DNA of 64,000 nucleotides from positions 434,001 to 498,000 of the forward strand of contig NZ_CZQA01000001.1 in NCBI RefSeq assembly GCF_001458735.1, written 5' to 3'. The notes under the pieces are model-generated. The model was given only the letters and a program-made list of their open reading frames with translations. It ran no database searches and was not told the DNA's origin. Of the stretch, positions 1 through 8,782 are shown one piece after another. Numbering within the stretch: position 1 is the stretch's first letter; every line of letters starts with the position of its first letter. Position numbers and translations under genes: made by a program. The DNA comes from Candidatus Nitrospira nitrosa (lineage in GTDB: Bacteria > Nitrospirota > Nitrospiria > Nitrospirales > Nitrospiraceae).

Positions 1-686
1 CCGTTCATCGCAAGCGTTTCAAAAACGGCGTGGAATTGTAGCAGAGTCCACTTGGGTATGACATTCCTGCTTGCGCCAGTCTCCAAGAATTTCACCTTCC
101 CTCAAGCGATTCGGTTTGGGTAGTGTGGTTTCTGACTTGCTACCGACGGTCACTTCTCTAAAGATCATTTCTCAGCACCATGGGATACCCCTGACAGCCA
201 GAAAGAAATCCGAAGAACTAGTAAGTCGGACTGTCGAGGCAAGGCAATTGTCGCATATGAGAGCTGATGGTATTCTGCCGCTTATTCTGACCCCTAGCCT
301 TAGGCTGGACTTTGTCACGCTCCAGAGCCCGTCCTTCCTTCTCGGAGGTTCCGCTATGACGCTTCGCTCCATTCTTCTTACCCACATACTCCTCGGTGCG
401 CTGGCTTCAGCAGCGCGTGAATCCGCCTGAAGCCGCAGACAACCCGCAACAATTAAAAGCCGAGTCTAAGAACGGGGATGCGACAACATGCGTATCCTTA
501 GTGGCAGGGAACGGAACAAAGCAAGATTACTTACAAGAGGCAGACTTTACAGGAAAGCCTGTGATGGCTGGCCAGCAATATTGGACGAGCGTTTGGTTTT
601 CAAGTAGAGTTGCTTCTCCTGTGACCACAGAGACACCTGCGCTGCCCCCCTATGACAGATTTACAGTTAGGCTGTTTATCTTTCCC
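1..686. other. A/T-richer stretch without a well-supported gene
   Basis: No reading frame here has a recognisable domain. Open frames run through parts of the stretch, but their translations are low-complexity or read like chance frames. The only signal is a short signal-peptide-like frame at 356-430 with a good ribosome binding site. The frame of the acyltransferase stays open upstream to 396, but that extension resembles no acyltransferase. The stretch may hold the decayed remains of an exported-protein gene. Confidence 0.4.
356..430 (+). CDS. Possible 24-residue signal-peptide-like remnant
   Basis: A GGAGG at 344-348 lies seven bases before an ATG that opens a 24-codon frame. The peptide has an Arg in the n-region, a hydrophobic core rich in Leu and Ile, and an Ala-Ser-Ala-type cleavage site, then stops. 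This looks like the 5' end of an exported-protein gene whose body has been lost or shifted out of frame. It could also be a chance frame. No function can be given. Confidence 0.2.
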   Translation: MTLRSILLTHILLGALASAARESA

Positions 687-1784
687 ATGAACAAATTGCC
701 ATCACTTCAGGCGCTCAGAGGCATTGCCGTTCTAGGCGTCGTAGCGTTTCACTCTTTATCCATCGAACAAAAATACTCCGGTGGAGACATACTACTTCCC
801 GATTTGTTACGTGTCGGGCAATCAGGCGTTGATCTGTTTTTTGTGATTAGCGGTTTTGTTATGGTTACCGTAACGGAAGGTCGCTTCGAACGCAGCAGCG
901 AAATAATGCGGTTTCTTTGGGGACGGATTACCCGCATTTATCCAACTTACTGGTTCTACTTCTTTTTGACGGCTGCCGTGTTCTTAGTCAAACCCAATTG
1001 GGTCAATTCCTCGCAAGGGCATCAAGCCCAGCTTATTTCCTCTTTTCTTTTATTACCTAGCAACCACCTACCGCTTGTCATGGTTGCTTGGTCACTCATT
1101 CACGAATTATGGTTCTATCTCGCATTCACCATTCTTTTAAGATTTCATGAACGCTTCCTATTCCCATCATTGCTCGTATGGGGAGCAATCGTCACGATAC
1201 TCAATCTACTCGTAACAGTTGCTGACTTGTCAGCAACTGCCCGTATCGCTCTTCATCCATATTCGCTTGAGTTCATCATCGGCGCATTGACTGGCATCTC
1301 TCTTTCCAAAGAGCATGCTCCAAAACTGTCTGCGCGTAACGCCGTCTTGACAATTGTCTTTGTTCTATCGATTGGACTTCCTATCATTTATGGTTTCGAT
1401 ATTCTAAAACAAGAAGGCATATTGCGAGCGGGCATCATTGGTACTCTGTACGGATTTCTCGTATTCTCCGTTGTAACACTGGAACAATTTCATAAATTAG
1501 CCGCTCCAAAATCACTGCAATTCATCGGTGACATTTCATATACGGTTTACCTGTCTCATGTTCTCGTTCTTTCTGCAATTGGCCGATTATGGCTGATAGC
1601 ATCTCCGGCGCCAAACAGCTTGTTAGACAATGTGCTTGCCTGCATCATGATGCTGGCGGTCGTTGTGGGTTATGGGTGGATAGGTTATCGGATGGTTGAG
1701 CAACCAATACTGCAAGTCTCACATCGTTTGCGTGCGCGCTGGTTTGAAAATGGTTTATGCCCGAGAAGTTGTCACAACCAATGA
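687..1784 (+). CDS. Membrane acyltransferase, acyltransferase-3 family (OafA/NodX-like)
   Basis: This is an integral-membrane O-acyltransferase of about 365 residues, of the family that acetylates or acylates cell-surface sugars. The N-terminus carries the family signature: LRGIAVLGVVAFH, where the His is the expected catalytic residue, then DLFFVISGFVM. It continues with about ten hydrophobic segments and ends with a short basic tail. I chose the ATG at 687 because family members begin almost directly at this motif and the 97 in-frame residues upstream look non-homologous. No clear Shine-Dalgarno sequence precedes it. The gene is more A/T-rich than the housekeeping genes of the window, which suits an acquired surface-modification gene. 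The acceptor (O-antigen, exopolysaccharide or lipid) cannot be told. The next gene is convergent. Confidence 0.85.
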   Translation: MNKLPSLQALRGIAVLGVVAFHSLSIEQKYSGGDILLPDLLRVGQSGVDLFFVISGFVMVTVTEGRFERSSEIMRFLWGRITRIYPTYWFYFFLTAAVFLVKPNWVNSSQGHQAQLISSFLLLPSNHLPLVMVAWSLIHELWFYLAFTILLRFHERFLFPSLLVWGAIVTILNLLVTVADLSATARIALHPYSLEFIIGALTGISLSKEHAPKLSARNAVLTIVFVLSIGLPIIYGFDILKQEGILRAGIIGTLYGFLVFSVVTLEQFHKLAAPKSLQFIGDISYTVYLSHVLVLSAIGRLWLIASPAPNSLLDNVLACIMMLAVVVGYGWIGYRMVEQPILQVSHRLRARWFENGLCPRSCHNQ

Positions 1785-2021
1785 GATTTCTAAAATCAGC
1801 GGCATTTGTGACTATGGCGAATCTTGTTTTGTTATTCACGCTTGAAGCGTGCCGTCAGAATATATATGTGTATGCCTACGGAACATCCAACACAAGAATC
1901 GTAGGGGGAGTCTAGAAATTCGAACTACCGGCAAATGAGTTTACAGCGGGTACCGCACAAATGATTCGCATATGATTCATTTTATTGGGGAGTCCACTGC
2001 CGAAGCATTCTATTCGAAAAC

Positions 2022-3278
2022 TCATAAGTTCAGAACGGGGAATTTTGGCAGCGACGACTCCACAACACCCGTCAGTCGAAGCACAACCTCATACAGCTGC
2101 TGGACCCGCTCAGACTTGATGGGCTCGAAGCCGTGCCCCAGGACAGCGTGATTGGCGGCATCAAGCAACGGCTTCATCTTCGGCCATTCCCTGAGAAAGG
2201 CTTGCCCGAGCTGATCGCCCAAGCCGGCTAAGACACGAAACTGCGCCTGGAGTGGCAACTTGTACTTGCCGTCGATATCTTCGAGGTAGCAGGTCTGACA
2301 GACTTCCTGAAGCGCAGCTGGCAGTTGTGCAGGCAGCGCATCCCAACTCTTGATCTTGTGTGATTTATACAGACGGACTTGAGCACAGACCTCCAGCGCC
2401 CGGACGAGCGCCGTCATAGCTGTTTCAGGATCATGGCGAGCATGCAGTCGTCTCCCGGCAGAGGCCAACAAGTCCAGGATCAGCGACTCCTTGACTTCTG
2501 CCGGATCGAGCACGAGTTTCTCAAGAAAACCGGCATTGGCCTTAATCGGAGGGATGATGGCCTTTAAGCCGGGCGGCCCACCCCAGAGTGACGCCATCTC
2601 CAGAGCTTTGGTGGCGGTCTTCAGTTTCTCCCACGCTTGACGATAGTGAAACCGCTCCCACAAGTCATACCCCTCAGCCAAATCCGCAAATGCCCGATAC
2701 AGCGGCTTCTGCCCACCGCTGACCCGCACCTCCACATCGCGAAAAGTCTTGGCGGCAGCGGGGAAGAGACCGCGGTTGAACAGCTCACATCCGTCACGAC
2801 GTGACACGGCCGCCTGTTCATCCCAGGGATTGCTGTGGGTCCAGATAAAGGACTTCCCGTTCACGTCAACGCGGTCATCCTCCTGCCCCTCTTGAGCTGG
2901 GACCAACGCCACCACACGAGAGGTCCAGGGCACGGCCACCAACGTGAGCGCGGCCGCCATCGCGGGTTTGGCTCCACTCATATCCACAACCAGTTCACCT
3001 GGCTGGATGGCCCAGGTCCGAAACAATTCCGGGAGTGAGGAGGCGAGCGTCTTGAAGGTTGATGAAAACTCCGTCACATCTTCCAGCACGATCCAATCCC
3101 ACCGCTTGGGCATCTGATCGATATTCGGCTGGACGGCTGACTCAACCAGCGACTTGCTGCCTTCCGGCAGGACAAAACACAAGGCCTCAGGTTTGAGCCG
3201 GTTGATCGAATACGCCGCGGCCGCAGCATCATCGACTAATGCCACCACGAGTGCCTTGATGGGTTGATCTTGCGCCAT
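2022..3278 (-). CDS. CARF-domain protein, TIGR02710/Cas02710-like, CRISPR-associated family
   Basis: This 418-residue protein looks like the TIGR02710 (Cas02710) family, an N-terminal Rossmann-like CARF domain joined to a C-terminal helical domain. CARF domains sense cyclic oligoadenylates made by type III CRISPR complexes. Support: the start reads KALVVALVDDAAA; a VDMSGAKPAMAAAL segment near residues 98-111 matches the family's D-x-T/S-G-x-K-x-M ligand-site motif; and a helical stretch near 270-300 has the family's A-x-x-ALVRALEVCAQ pattern. An R-x4-H motif occurs at Arg277-His282, but family members vary there, so ribonuclease activity is not assured. No cas gene or CRISPR array lies in the window. 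The neighbour is a type I restriction island, which fits an orphan or trans-acting defence effector. Family assignment is from memory of the consensus. Confidence 0.72.
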   Translation of the reverse strand: MAQDQPIKALVVALVDDAAAAAYSINRLKPEALCFVLPEGSKSLVESAVQPNIDQMPKRWDWIVLEDVTEFSSTFKTLASSLPELFRTWAIQPGELVVDMSGAKPAMAAALTLVAVPWTSRVVALVPAQEGQEDDRVDVNGKSFIWTHSNPWDEQAAVSRRDGCELFNRGLFPAAAKTFRDVEVRVSGGQKPLYRAFADLAEGYDLWERFHYRQAWEKLKTATKALEMASLWGGPPGLKAIIPPIKANAGFLEKLVLDPAEVKESLILDLLASAGRRLHARHDPETAMTALVRALEVCAQVRLYKSHKIKSWDALPAQLPAALQEVCQTCYLEDIDGKYKLPLQAQFRVLAGLGDQLGQAFLREWPKMKPLLDAANHAVLGHGFEPIKSERVQQLYEVVLRLTGVVESSLPKFPVLNL

Positions 3279-3287
3279 AGCGCGACG

Positions 3288-3316
3288 ACTATACCACTGG
3301 CTCTATTCCCATTCAA
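3288..3316 (-). promoter_or_regulatory. Promoter of the CARF gene
   Basis: Read on the minus strand, TTGAAT (3316-3311) and TATAGT (3293-3288) are separated by 17 bases, a good sigma-70 layout. The ATG at 3278 lies nine bases beyond the -10 box, so the transcript would have almost no leader. No Shine-Dalgarno sequence is present. Confidence 0.5.
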
Positions 3317-3517
3317 TTCGGTTGACAGGTGTACAACGGCAATCAACGCAAGTATCTGTCACAAATTGCATGCCCTATCCTCCAAAGACACGCTCTCTGA
3401 AACATCAGAAATGGAAGATTCGCTCCGTCCGATTTCCCCTCGTTTTACGGTCAACTAAGAATTTGCACTCTCCTTCTGTTAGGCAACCCACAACTATCTA
3501 GAACGGGAAGGTGAACG

Positions 3518-4654
3518 ATGTTCGATACGCGCCGCAACGGGATAGAAGTAACTCGGCAAGCCTTATACGATCAGGTGTGGTCGACACCCATGACCAGACT
3601 CGCCAAAGAGTACGGCATTTCAGATGTTGCTTTGGCCAAGATCTGCAAGAAGTTGAATGTGCCCTACCCTCGGCGTGGGTATTGGCGACGAAAGGAGACC
3701 GGAAAAACCGTCAAACAACTGCCGCTCCCACCAAACACTGACCCAGCCAAGCAGGGGGTCACCATTCACCGCACCATCAGACCCCAATCTGTGGCGCCAC
3801 TCTCAGAAGATGCCACGCAACGGATCATCGCGGAGCAGGCTCCTGAACAGAAGATTGTTGTGCCAGACCGACTGACCAACCCGCATCAATTACTAAAAGA
3901 ACATTTGGCCGAGTGGCGATCACCGAAAGTGGATGCCTACGGTGCTATTTGGTCAGGCAACATCAAACAGCGCAACATACGCGTGAGCCCCACAAGTTTA
4001 GGCCGAGCGCTGCGGATCATGGACACCCTCTTTAAAGCGCTTGAATCGCGTGGGTATCCGGTCGGAATTCAGCAGGGCTATCACAAGACACTGGGTGTCC
4101 GCATCAATGGAGAGCCGATCACGTTTGGGCTCGAAGAACGATTTCAGCGGATAAACCATCCCGATCAGAAGGATCTAACGCAACAGTGGTGGCAACGACA
4201 GCGCTACCAATATACACCGACCGGCACCCTTTCCCTGAAGATCACAGAAGTGTGGGCTGATGGGCTTCAAAAAAACTGGAGCGATGGCAAGACGGCAAAA
4301 ATCGAAGGTTACCTGAATGAGTTTATCGTCGGACTACTCAGGGCGGCAGAAGCAGTGAAAGCAGCCCGGCTCAAACGTGAACTGGAACATCAAGCACAAC
4401 GTGAAGCTCAGCAAAAGCGTGAGGAAGAAGCGCGAAAGCGGCAAGAGGAATCGGCCCGACGACAAGCGTTGGAACAGGAAGCGGTCAATTGGGCCAAGGC
4501 ACAGCAGCTTCGAGGGTATCTGGCCGCTCTCAAAGAAATGCTGATTGCCAAGCATGGGGAGATCCAGCCGGGAAGCCCGGCAGAGCACTGGCTTTCGTGG
4601 GCCCATCAGCATGCCGATCGGCTTGATCCACTAATCCGCGAACCGTCCCAATAA
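3518..4654 (+). CDS. Helix-turn-helix protein with C-terminal coiled coil, unknown function
   Basis: I do not recognise a named family for this 378-residue protein. Residues 10-50 form a convincing helix-turn-helix: LYDQVW, then LAKEYGISDVALAKICKKL and a PYPRRGYW turn, a pattern shared with other HTH proteins of defence islands. The middle is a mixed, charged domain. Residues about 275-325 are a highly charged Glu/Arg/Gln coiled coil, and the end is a short globular helix pair. A GGAAGGTG lies about seven bases before the ATG at 3518. The gene sits between the CARF gene (divergent) and hsdM (same strand, about 100 bases on). It could be a regulator or a DNA-sensing defence component; nothing in the sequence decides. 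Confidence 0.7.
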   Translation: MFDTRRNGIEVTRQALYDQVWSTPMTRLAKEYGISDVALAKICKKLNVPYPRRGYWRRKETGKTVKQLPLPPNTDPAKQGVTIHRTIRPQSVAPLSEDATQRIIAEQAPEQKIVVPDRLTNPHQLLKEHLAEWRSPKVDAYGAIWSGNIKQRNIRVSPTSLGRALRIMDTLFKALESRGYPVGIQQGYHKTLGVRINGEPITFGLEERFQRINHPDQKDLTQQWWQRQRYQYTPTGTLSLKITEVWADGLQKNWSDGKTAKIEGYLNEFIVGLLRAAEAVKAARLKRELEHQAQREAQQKREEEARKRQEESARRQALEQEAVNWAKAQQLRGYLAALKEMLIAKHGEIQPGSPAEHWLSWAHQHADRLDPLIREPSQ

Positions 4655-4753
4655 TGACGCCTACTTTGAGTCTCCCGGCCTTTGAGCTGTGGTGATTTCC
4701 TGCTTGGAAAGGGGTATTCTTCGGAACATTTTCTTCGTTCAGAAGCTTGATCC

Positions 4754-7153
4754 ATGGCCATCAAGAAATCCGAACTCTATTCCTCTCTCTGGTCTAGCTG
4801 CGACCTGTTGCGTGGCGGTATGGACGCAAGCCAGTACAAGGACTATGTCCTCGTTCTCCTGTTCATCAAATACATCAGCGATAAGTATGCCGACGTCCCG
4901 TACGCCCCGATCACCATTCCCAAGGGCGCGAGCTTCAAGGACATGGTGGCGCTCAAGGGCAAGCCGGATATCGGCGATCAGATCAACAAGAAGATCATCG
5001 CCCCGCTGGCGAACGGCAACAAGCTCTCCGACATGCCGGACTTCAACGATGCGAACAAGCTCGGCAGTGGCCCTGAAATGGTCAAGCGGCTGACCGACCT
5101 CATCGCCATTTTTGAGGACAAGCGCCTCGACTTCTCAAAAAACCGCGCCGAAGGCGACGACATTCTGGGCGATGCCTATGAATACCTCATGCGGCACTTC
5201 GCGACGGAGAGCGGCAAGAGCAAGGGCCAGTTCTATACGCCCGCTGAAGTGAGCCGAATCATCGCGCAGGTCATCGGCATCCGCGAAGCGAAGACCAGCG
5301 CCTCGAGTACCGTCTACGATCCTACCTGCGGATCAGGCTCGCTACTACTGAAGGTCGCCGATGAGGCCAAGACAAAGCTTACACTCAACGGCCAGGAAAA
5401 GGACGCCACCACAGCCGGCCTCGCACGGATGAACATGATCCTGCACAACAATGCTGAAGCGCTGATTGTCCAGGGCAACACACTGGCTGACCCCAAGTTC
5501 AAGGACAGTGATACCCTCAAGACCTTCGACTACGTCGTGGCCAATCCGCCTTTCAGCGACAAACGGTGGAGCACCGGCCTCGATCCGCTGCACGACCCGT
5601 ACGAGCGCTTCCAGCCCTTCGGCACGCCGCCGGCCAAGCAGGGCGACTACGCCTACCTGCTCCACATCGTCCGCTCGCTGAAGAGCACCGGCAAAGGCGC
5701 CTGCATCCTGCCCCATGGTGTCTTGTTCCGGGGCAATGCCGAGGCCGACATCCGCCGCAATCTGATTCGCAAGGGCTACATCAAGGGCATCATCGGTCTG
5801 CCTGCTAATCTGTTCTATGGCACCGGTATTCCGGCCTGCATCGTGGTCGTGGACAAACAGGACGCCCACACCCGCAAAGGCATCTTCATGATCGACGCCA
5901 GCGCCGGCTTCATGAAAGACGGTCCGAAGAACCGCCTCCGCGCACAGGATATTCATCAGATCGTGGATGTCTTCAACAAGCGCCTCGACATGCCGAAGTA
6001 CTCCCGCATGGTGAGTGTGGACGAGATCGAGAAGAACGAGTTCAACCTCAATCTGCCTCGCTACATCGACAGCCAGCAGACGGAAGACCTGCAAGACATC
6101 GAAAGCCACCTGAAAGGCGGCATTCCACAAGCGGATGTGGAGGCACTTCAGCGCTACTGGGATGTGTGTCCCAAGCTCCGGCAGACCCTCTTCAAGGCCA
6201 ACCGGTCCGGCTACCTCGACCTAGCCGTGGAGAAGTCGGCGATCAAGACCACGATCTACGAGCATCCTGAATTCGCCGCCTTCATCGGCAGGATGAACGC
6301 CCACTTTGCGACGTGGAAGGACAAGACCGCCCAGTCACTCCGGCAGTTGAAGGCCGGATTCCATCCGAAGGAACTCATCGGCAAGCTATCCGAAGACCTG
6401 CTCGCCCACTACGTCGGTCAGCCGCTCATCGATAGGTACGATGTCTATCAGCACCTCATGGACTACTGGGCCGGGACCATGCAGGACGACTGCTACCTCA
6501 TCACCGCAGACGGCTGGAAGGCCGAGACCACTCGCATCATTGAGAAGGACAAGAAGGGCAAGAAGAAAGATAAGGGCTGGACCTGCGACCTTGTGCCTAA
6601 GTCGCTCATCGTCGCTCGCTACTTTGCCAAGGAGCAGGAGGCTATCGATCAGCTCACGGCGGAGTTGGAGGGTGTCAGCGCTCGCCTCACGGAATTAGAG
6701 GAAGAGCACGGAGGCGAAGAAGGGGCGTTCTCCGAACTCGACAAGGTGAACAAGGCGGAGGTCACCAAACGCCTGAAGGAAATCAAAGGCGATAAGGACG
6801 CCAAGGACGAAGCAGCCGTGCTGAACGAATGGCTGAAACTCAGCGACGAAGAGGCCGATTTCAAGAAGCGCCTCAAGGAGGCCGAGGCATCGCTCGACGC
6901 CAAGGCCTACGCCAAGTATCCGACGCTCACGGAGACTGAGATCAAGACCCTGGTGGTGGACGACAAGTGGCTCGCGGCGCTCGACAGAGATATCCACAGC
7001 GAGATGGACCGTGTGAGCCAGCAGCTCACCCAGCGCGTGAAAGAACTGGCCGAATGCTACGAGACCCCAATGCCTCAGATGGTCAACCGCGTGGCCGATC
7101 TGGAAGCCAAGGTGAACCGCCACCTGAAGAAGATGGGGTTCTCGTGGAAGTAA
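4754..7153 (+). CDS. hsdM: Type I restriction-modification system, DNA methyltransferase subunit HsdM
   Basis: This is the N6-adenine methyltransferase subunit of a type I system. It methylates the site chosen by HsdS and is part of both the modification and the restriction complexes. An HsdM N-terminal helical domain is followed by the SAM-binding motif DPTCGSGSLL (about residues 189-198) and the catalytic NPPF (about 263-266). At 799 residues it is much longer than EcoKI HsdM. The extra C-terminal part (about 600-799) is a long Glu/Lys-rich coiled-coil region, as in a known long subfamily. The stop overlaps the hsdS start by ten bases, so the two are translationally coupled. Confidence 0.95.
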   Translation: MAIKKSELYSSLWSSCDLLRGGMDASQYKDYVLVLLFIKYISDKYADVPYAPITIPKGASFKDMVALKGKPDIGDQINKKIIAPLANGNKLSDMPDFNDANKLGSGPEMVKRLTDLIAIFEDKRLDFSKNRAEGDDILGDAYEYLMRHFATESGKSKGQFYTPAEVSRIIAQVIGIREAKTSASSTVYDPTCGSGSLLLKVADEAKTKLTLNGQEKDATTAGLARMNMILHNNAEALIVQGNTLADPKFKDSDTLKTFDYVVANPPFSDKRWSTGLDPLHDPYERFQPFGTPPAKQGDYAYLLHIVRSLKSTGKGACILPHGVLFRGNAEADIRRNLIRKGYIKGIIGLPANLFYGTGIPACIVVVDKQDAHTRKGIFMIDASAGFMKDGPKNRLRAQDIHQIVDVFNKRLDMPKYSRMVSVDEIEKNEFNLNLPRYIDSQQTEDLQDIESHLKGGIPQADVEALQRYWDVCPKLRQTLFKANRSGYLDLAVEKSAIKTTIYEHPEFAAFIGRMNAHFATWKDKTAQSLRQLKAGFHPKELIGKLSEDLLAHYVGQPLIDRYDVYQHLMDYWAGTMQDDCYLITADGWKAETTRIIEKDKKGKKKDKGWTCDLVPKSLIVARYFAKEQEAIDQLTAELEGVSARLTELEEEHGGEEGAFSELDKVNKAEVTKRLKEIKGDKDAKDEAAVLNEWLKLSDEEADFKKRLKEAEASLDAKAYAKYPTLTETEIKTLVVDDKWLAALDRDIHSEMDRVSQQLTQRVKELAECYETPMPQMVNRVADLEAKVNRHLKKMGFSWK

Positions 7154-8370
7154 GATCCGGCTACAAGCAGACCGAGCTAGGGGTAATCCCGGAGGATTGG
7201 ACTATTTCGTCGGTGGGTGCCGAGTTTTCTATTCAGCTTGGCAAGATGCTCGATGCAGAAAAGAACGTTGGCGTGCCAAAGCCGTTCTTGGGTAATCGGG
7301 CTGTTCAGTGGGGGAAAATTGACCTAACTGATATCGGTGAGATCAAGCTGACTCCTTCTGACCTCCAACGCTTCCGTCTCCGAAAGGGCGATCTACTTGT
7401 GTGCGAAGGAGGAGAGATTGGTCGGGCGACGGTTTGGCAGCAGCCTATCGAGGAGTGCTACTATCAGAAGGCATTGCATCGGTTGCGGCCACTTCGCGGT
7501 TACAACGTGCAACTGATGTTGAACATACTTCAACGGTTGGCCTCAACTGGTTTCTTGCTGAACTTTGTCACGCAAACTAGCATCGCTCATCTGCCAAAGG
7601 ACAAGTTTGAAACTATCCCAATCCCCCTCCCACCCACCAAAGCCGAACAAGAAGCTATTGCCGAGGCGCTGAGCGATGCGGATGTCCTCATCGAATCGCT
7701 GGAGCAACTCCTCACCAAAAAGCGCCAGCTCAAACAAGGCGCCATGCAGGAACTCCTCACCGGCAAGAAGCGTCTGCCAGGATTCAGCGGGAAGTGGGAG
7801 GCTTACACCATAGAACAACTTGAAAAAGCCAAGTTGGTGAAACTTTCAAGAGGAAAGGTTATCTCGAAAAATGATATTGAGCGAGTGCCAGGTGATTACC
7901 CCATCTATTCTTCGTCGGTGAATAACAACGGGTTATTTGGCTGCTACGGCGAGTTCATGTTTAATGAAGAATTGATTACTTGGTCTGTCGATGGTGGAGG
8001 AAATTTCTTTTATCGTCCCAGACACAAGTTTTCAGTAACCAATGTTTGTGGTTTCATGCGCGTGGACCCCGTGAAGCTTAATAGCCAGTTTCTCGCCGCA
8101 CAGCTGCAACTATTGCATAGCCGAAAGAGCTTCGATTATCTCATTAAGGCTCATCCCAGCGTTATCCGGAAGGCCTATCAGGTTCGTCTCCCAGGTTTGG
8201 GCGAACAAGCCGTGATCGCCGCCATCCTCTCCGACATGGACGCCGAGATTGTCGCGCTGAAAGCCAAGCTCGCCAAAGCCCGCCAAAGCCCGCCAGCTCA
8301 AGCAGGGCATGATGCAGGAGTTATTAACCGGACGTATCCGGCTAATAAATTGAGAATGGATAATGAATAA
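7144..8370 (+). CDS. hsdS: Type I restriction-modification system, specificity subunit HsdS
   Basis: This subunit recognises DNA for the type I complex. It has two target-recognition domains: the first begins GVIPEDW, the second GFSGKWE. Each is followed by a spacer helix; the first ends with a KQGAMQELLTGKKRL-type motif near residue 210. The GTG at 7144, overlapping the hsdM stop, is the best start because homology begins just after it. The C-terminus is abnormal. A 10-bp tandem duplication (8271-8290) shifts the frame, so the expected second KQGMMQELLTGRIRL motif is missing and about 27 unrelated residues follow. With one copy removed, that motif reappears and the frame ends at 8351-8353. 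The target-recognition domains are A/T-richer than hsdM, as is usual for exchanged domains. Confidence 0.9.
   Translation: MEVRSGYKQTELGVIPEDWTISSVGAEFSIQLGKMLDAEKNVGVPKPFLGNRAVQWGKIDLTDIGEIKLTPSDLQRFRLRKGDLLVCEGGEIGRATVWQQPIEECYYQKALHRLRPLRGYNVQLMLNILQRLASTGFLLNFVTQTSIAHLPKDKFETIPIPLPPTKAEQEAIAEALSDADVLIESLEQLLTKKRQLKQGAMQELLTGKKRLPGFSGKWEAYTIEQLEKAKLVKLSRGKVISKNDIERVPGDYPIYSSSVNNNGLFGCYGEFMFNEELITWSVDGGGNFFYRPRHKFSVTNVCGFMRVDPVKLNSQFLAAQLQLLHSRKSFDYLIKAHPSVIRKAYQVRLPGLGEQAVIAAILSDMDAEIVALKAKLAKARQSPPAQAGHDAGVINRTYPANKLRMDNE
8271..8290 (+). repeat. 10-bp perfect tandem duplication inside hsdS
   Basis: CGCCAAAGCC occurs twice back to back (8271-8280 and 8281-8290), followed by CGCCAGCTCA. 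Ten is not a multiple of three, so the second copy shifts the reading frame of the hsdS C-terminus. The upstream sequence GCTCGCCAAAGCC is itself repetitive, which favours slippage. Confidence 0.9.
8347..8366. repeat. A/T-rich repeat flanking the four-helix-bundle gene, left copy
   Basis: The sequence AATTGAGAATGGATAATGA lies just upstream of the small gene at 8377. Related sequence returns in inverted orientation just after that gene (8757-8782), and a direct degenerate copy lies near 8729-8744. Such repeats suggest the small gene came in as a module. Confidence 0.4.
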
Positions 8371-8376
8371 TCGAGA

Positions 8377-8733
8377 ATGAAAGAGAATGTCGTCAAAGCG
8401 AAATCGTTTGCGTTCGCGCTCCGAGTGGTGACGTTGACGAAACACTTGCAAGGCGAGAAAAAGGAGTATGTCTTATCAAAGCAAGTATTACGCAGCGGCA
8501 CAGCCATTGGCGCGTTGGTGCGCGAAGCGGAACATGCGGAAAGTAAAGCCGACTTCACGCACAAAATGAATATTGCGCTCAAGGAAGCCAACGAAACCCT
8601 TTACTGGCTGGAGTTGCTCTATCAGTCCGAATACATCGCTGCGCAGGGCTTTGAGTCCATCCGAATGGATAGCGAAGAACTCGTCAAACTTCTGGTCTCG
8701 ATAGTAAAAACATCCAGAACAGTTAAGAATTGA
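8377..8733 (+). CDS. Four-helix-bundle protein (S23/IVS family)
   Basis: This 118-residue protein belongs to the four-helix-bundle family first noted in intervening sequences of 23S rRNA genes, and is related in fold to Avd, the accessory protein of diversity-generating retroelements. Its hallmarks are SKQVLRSGTAIGALVREAEHA and DFTHKMNIALKEANETLYWL. These proteins form positively charged pentamers that can bind nucleic acid; their cellular role is unsettled. It is inserted between hsdS and the AlbA-type gene and bordered by A/T-rich repeats, a common arrangement for the family in type I operons. The ATG at 8377 has an imperfect upstream GAGAA. Confidence 0.85.
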   Translation: MKENVVKAKSFAFALRVVTLTKHLQGEKKEYVLSKQVLRSGTAIGALVREAEHAESKADFTHKMNIALKEANETLYWLELLYQSEYIAAQGFESIRMDSEELVKLLVSIVKTSRTVKN

Positions 8734-8756
8734 AAATGAATGACGAGCATTTTCAT

Positions 8757-8782
8757 CTCTCCATTATCAATTCTCCATTAAT
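8757..8782. repeat. A/T-rich repeat flanking the four-helix-bundle gene, right copy (inverted)
   Basis: TCTCCATTATCAATTCTCC is, on the opposite strand, close to the AATTGAGAATGGATAATG of the left copy at 8347-8366. The two copies enclose the four-helix-bundle gene like the arms of a small module. Confidence 0.4.

Noticed and set aside
396-686. N-terminal extension of the acyltransferase from 396
   Set aside because: The 97 extra residues are polar and unlike any acyltransferase N-terminus; the family signature begins right after the Met at 687.
5345-6130. 261-residue minus-strand frame inside hsdM
   Set aside because: It is antisense to the intact methyltransferase and its translation has no recognisable features; a shadow of G/C-rich coding sequence.
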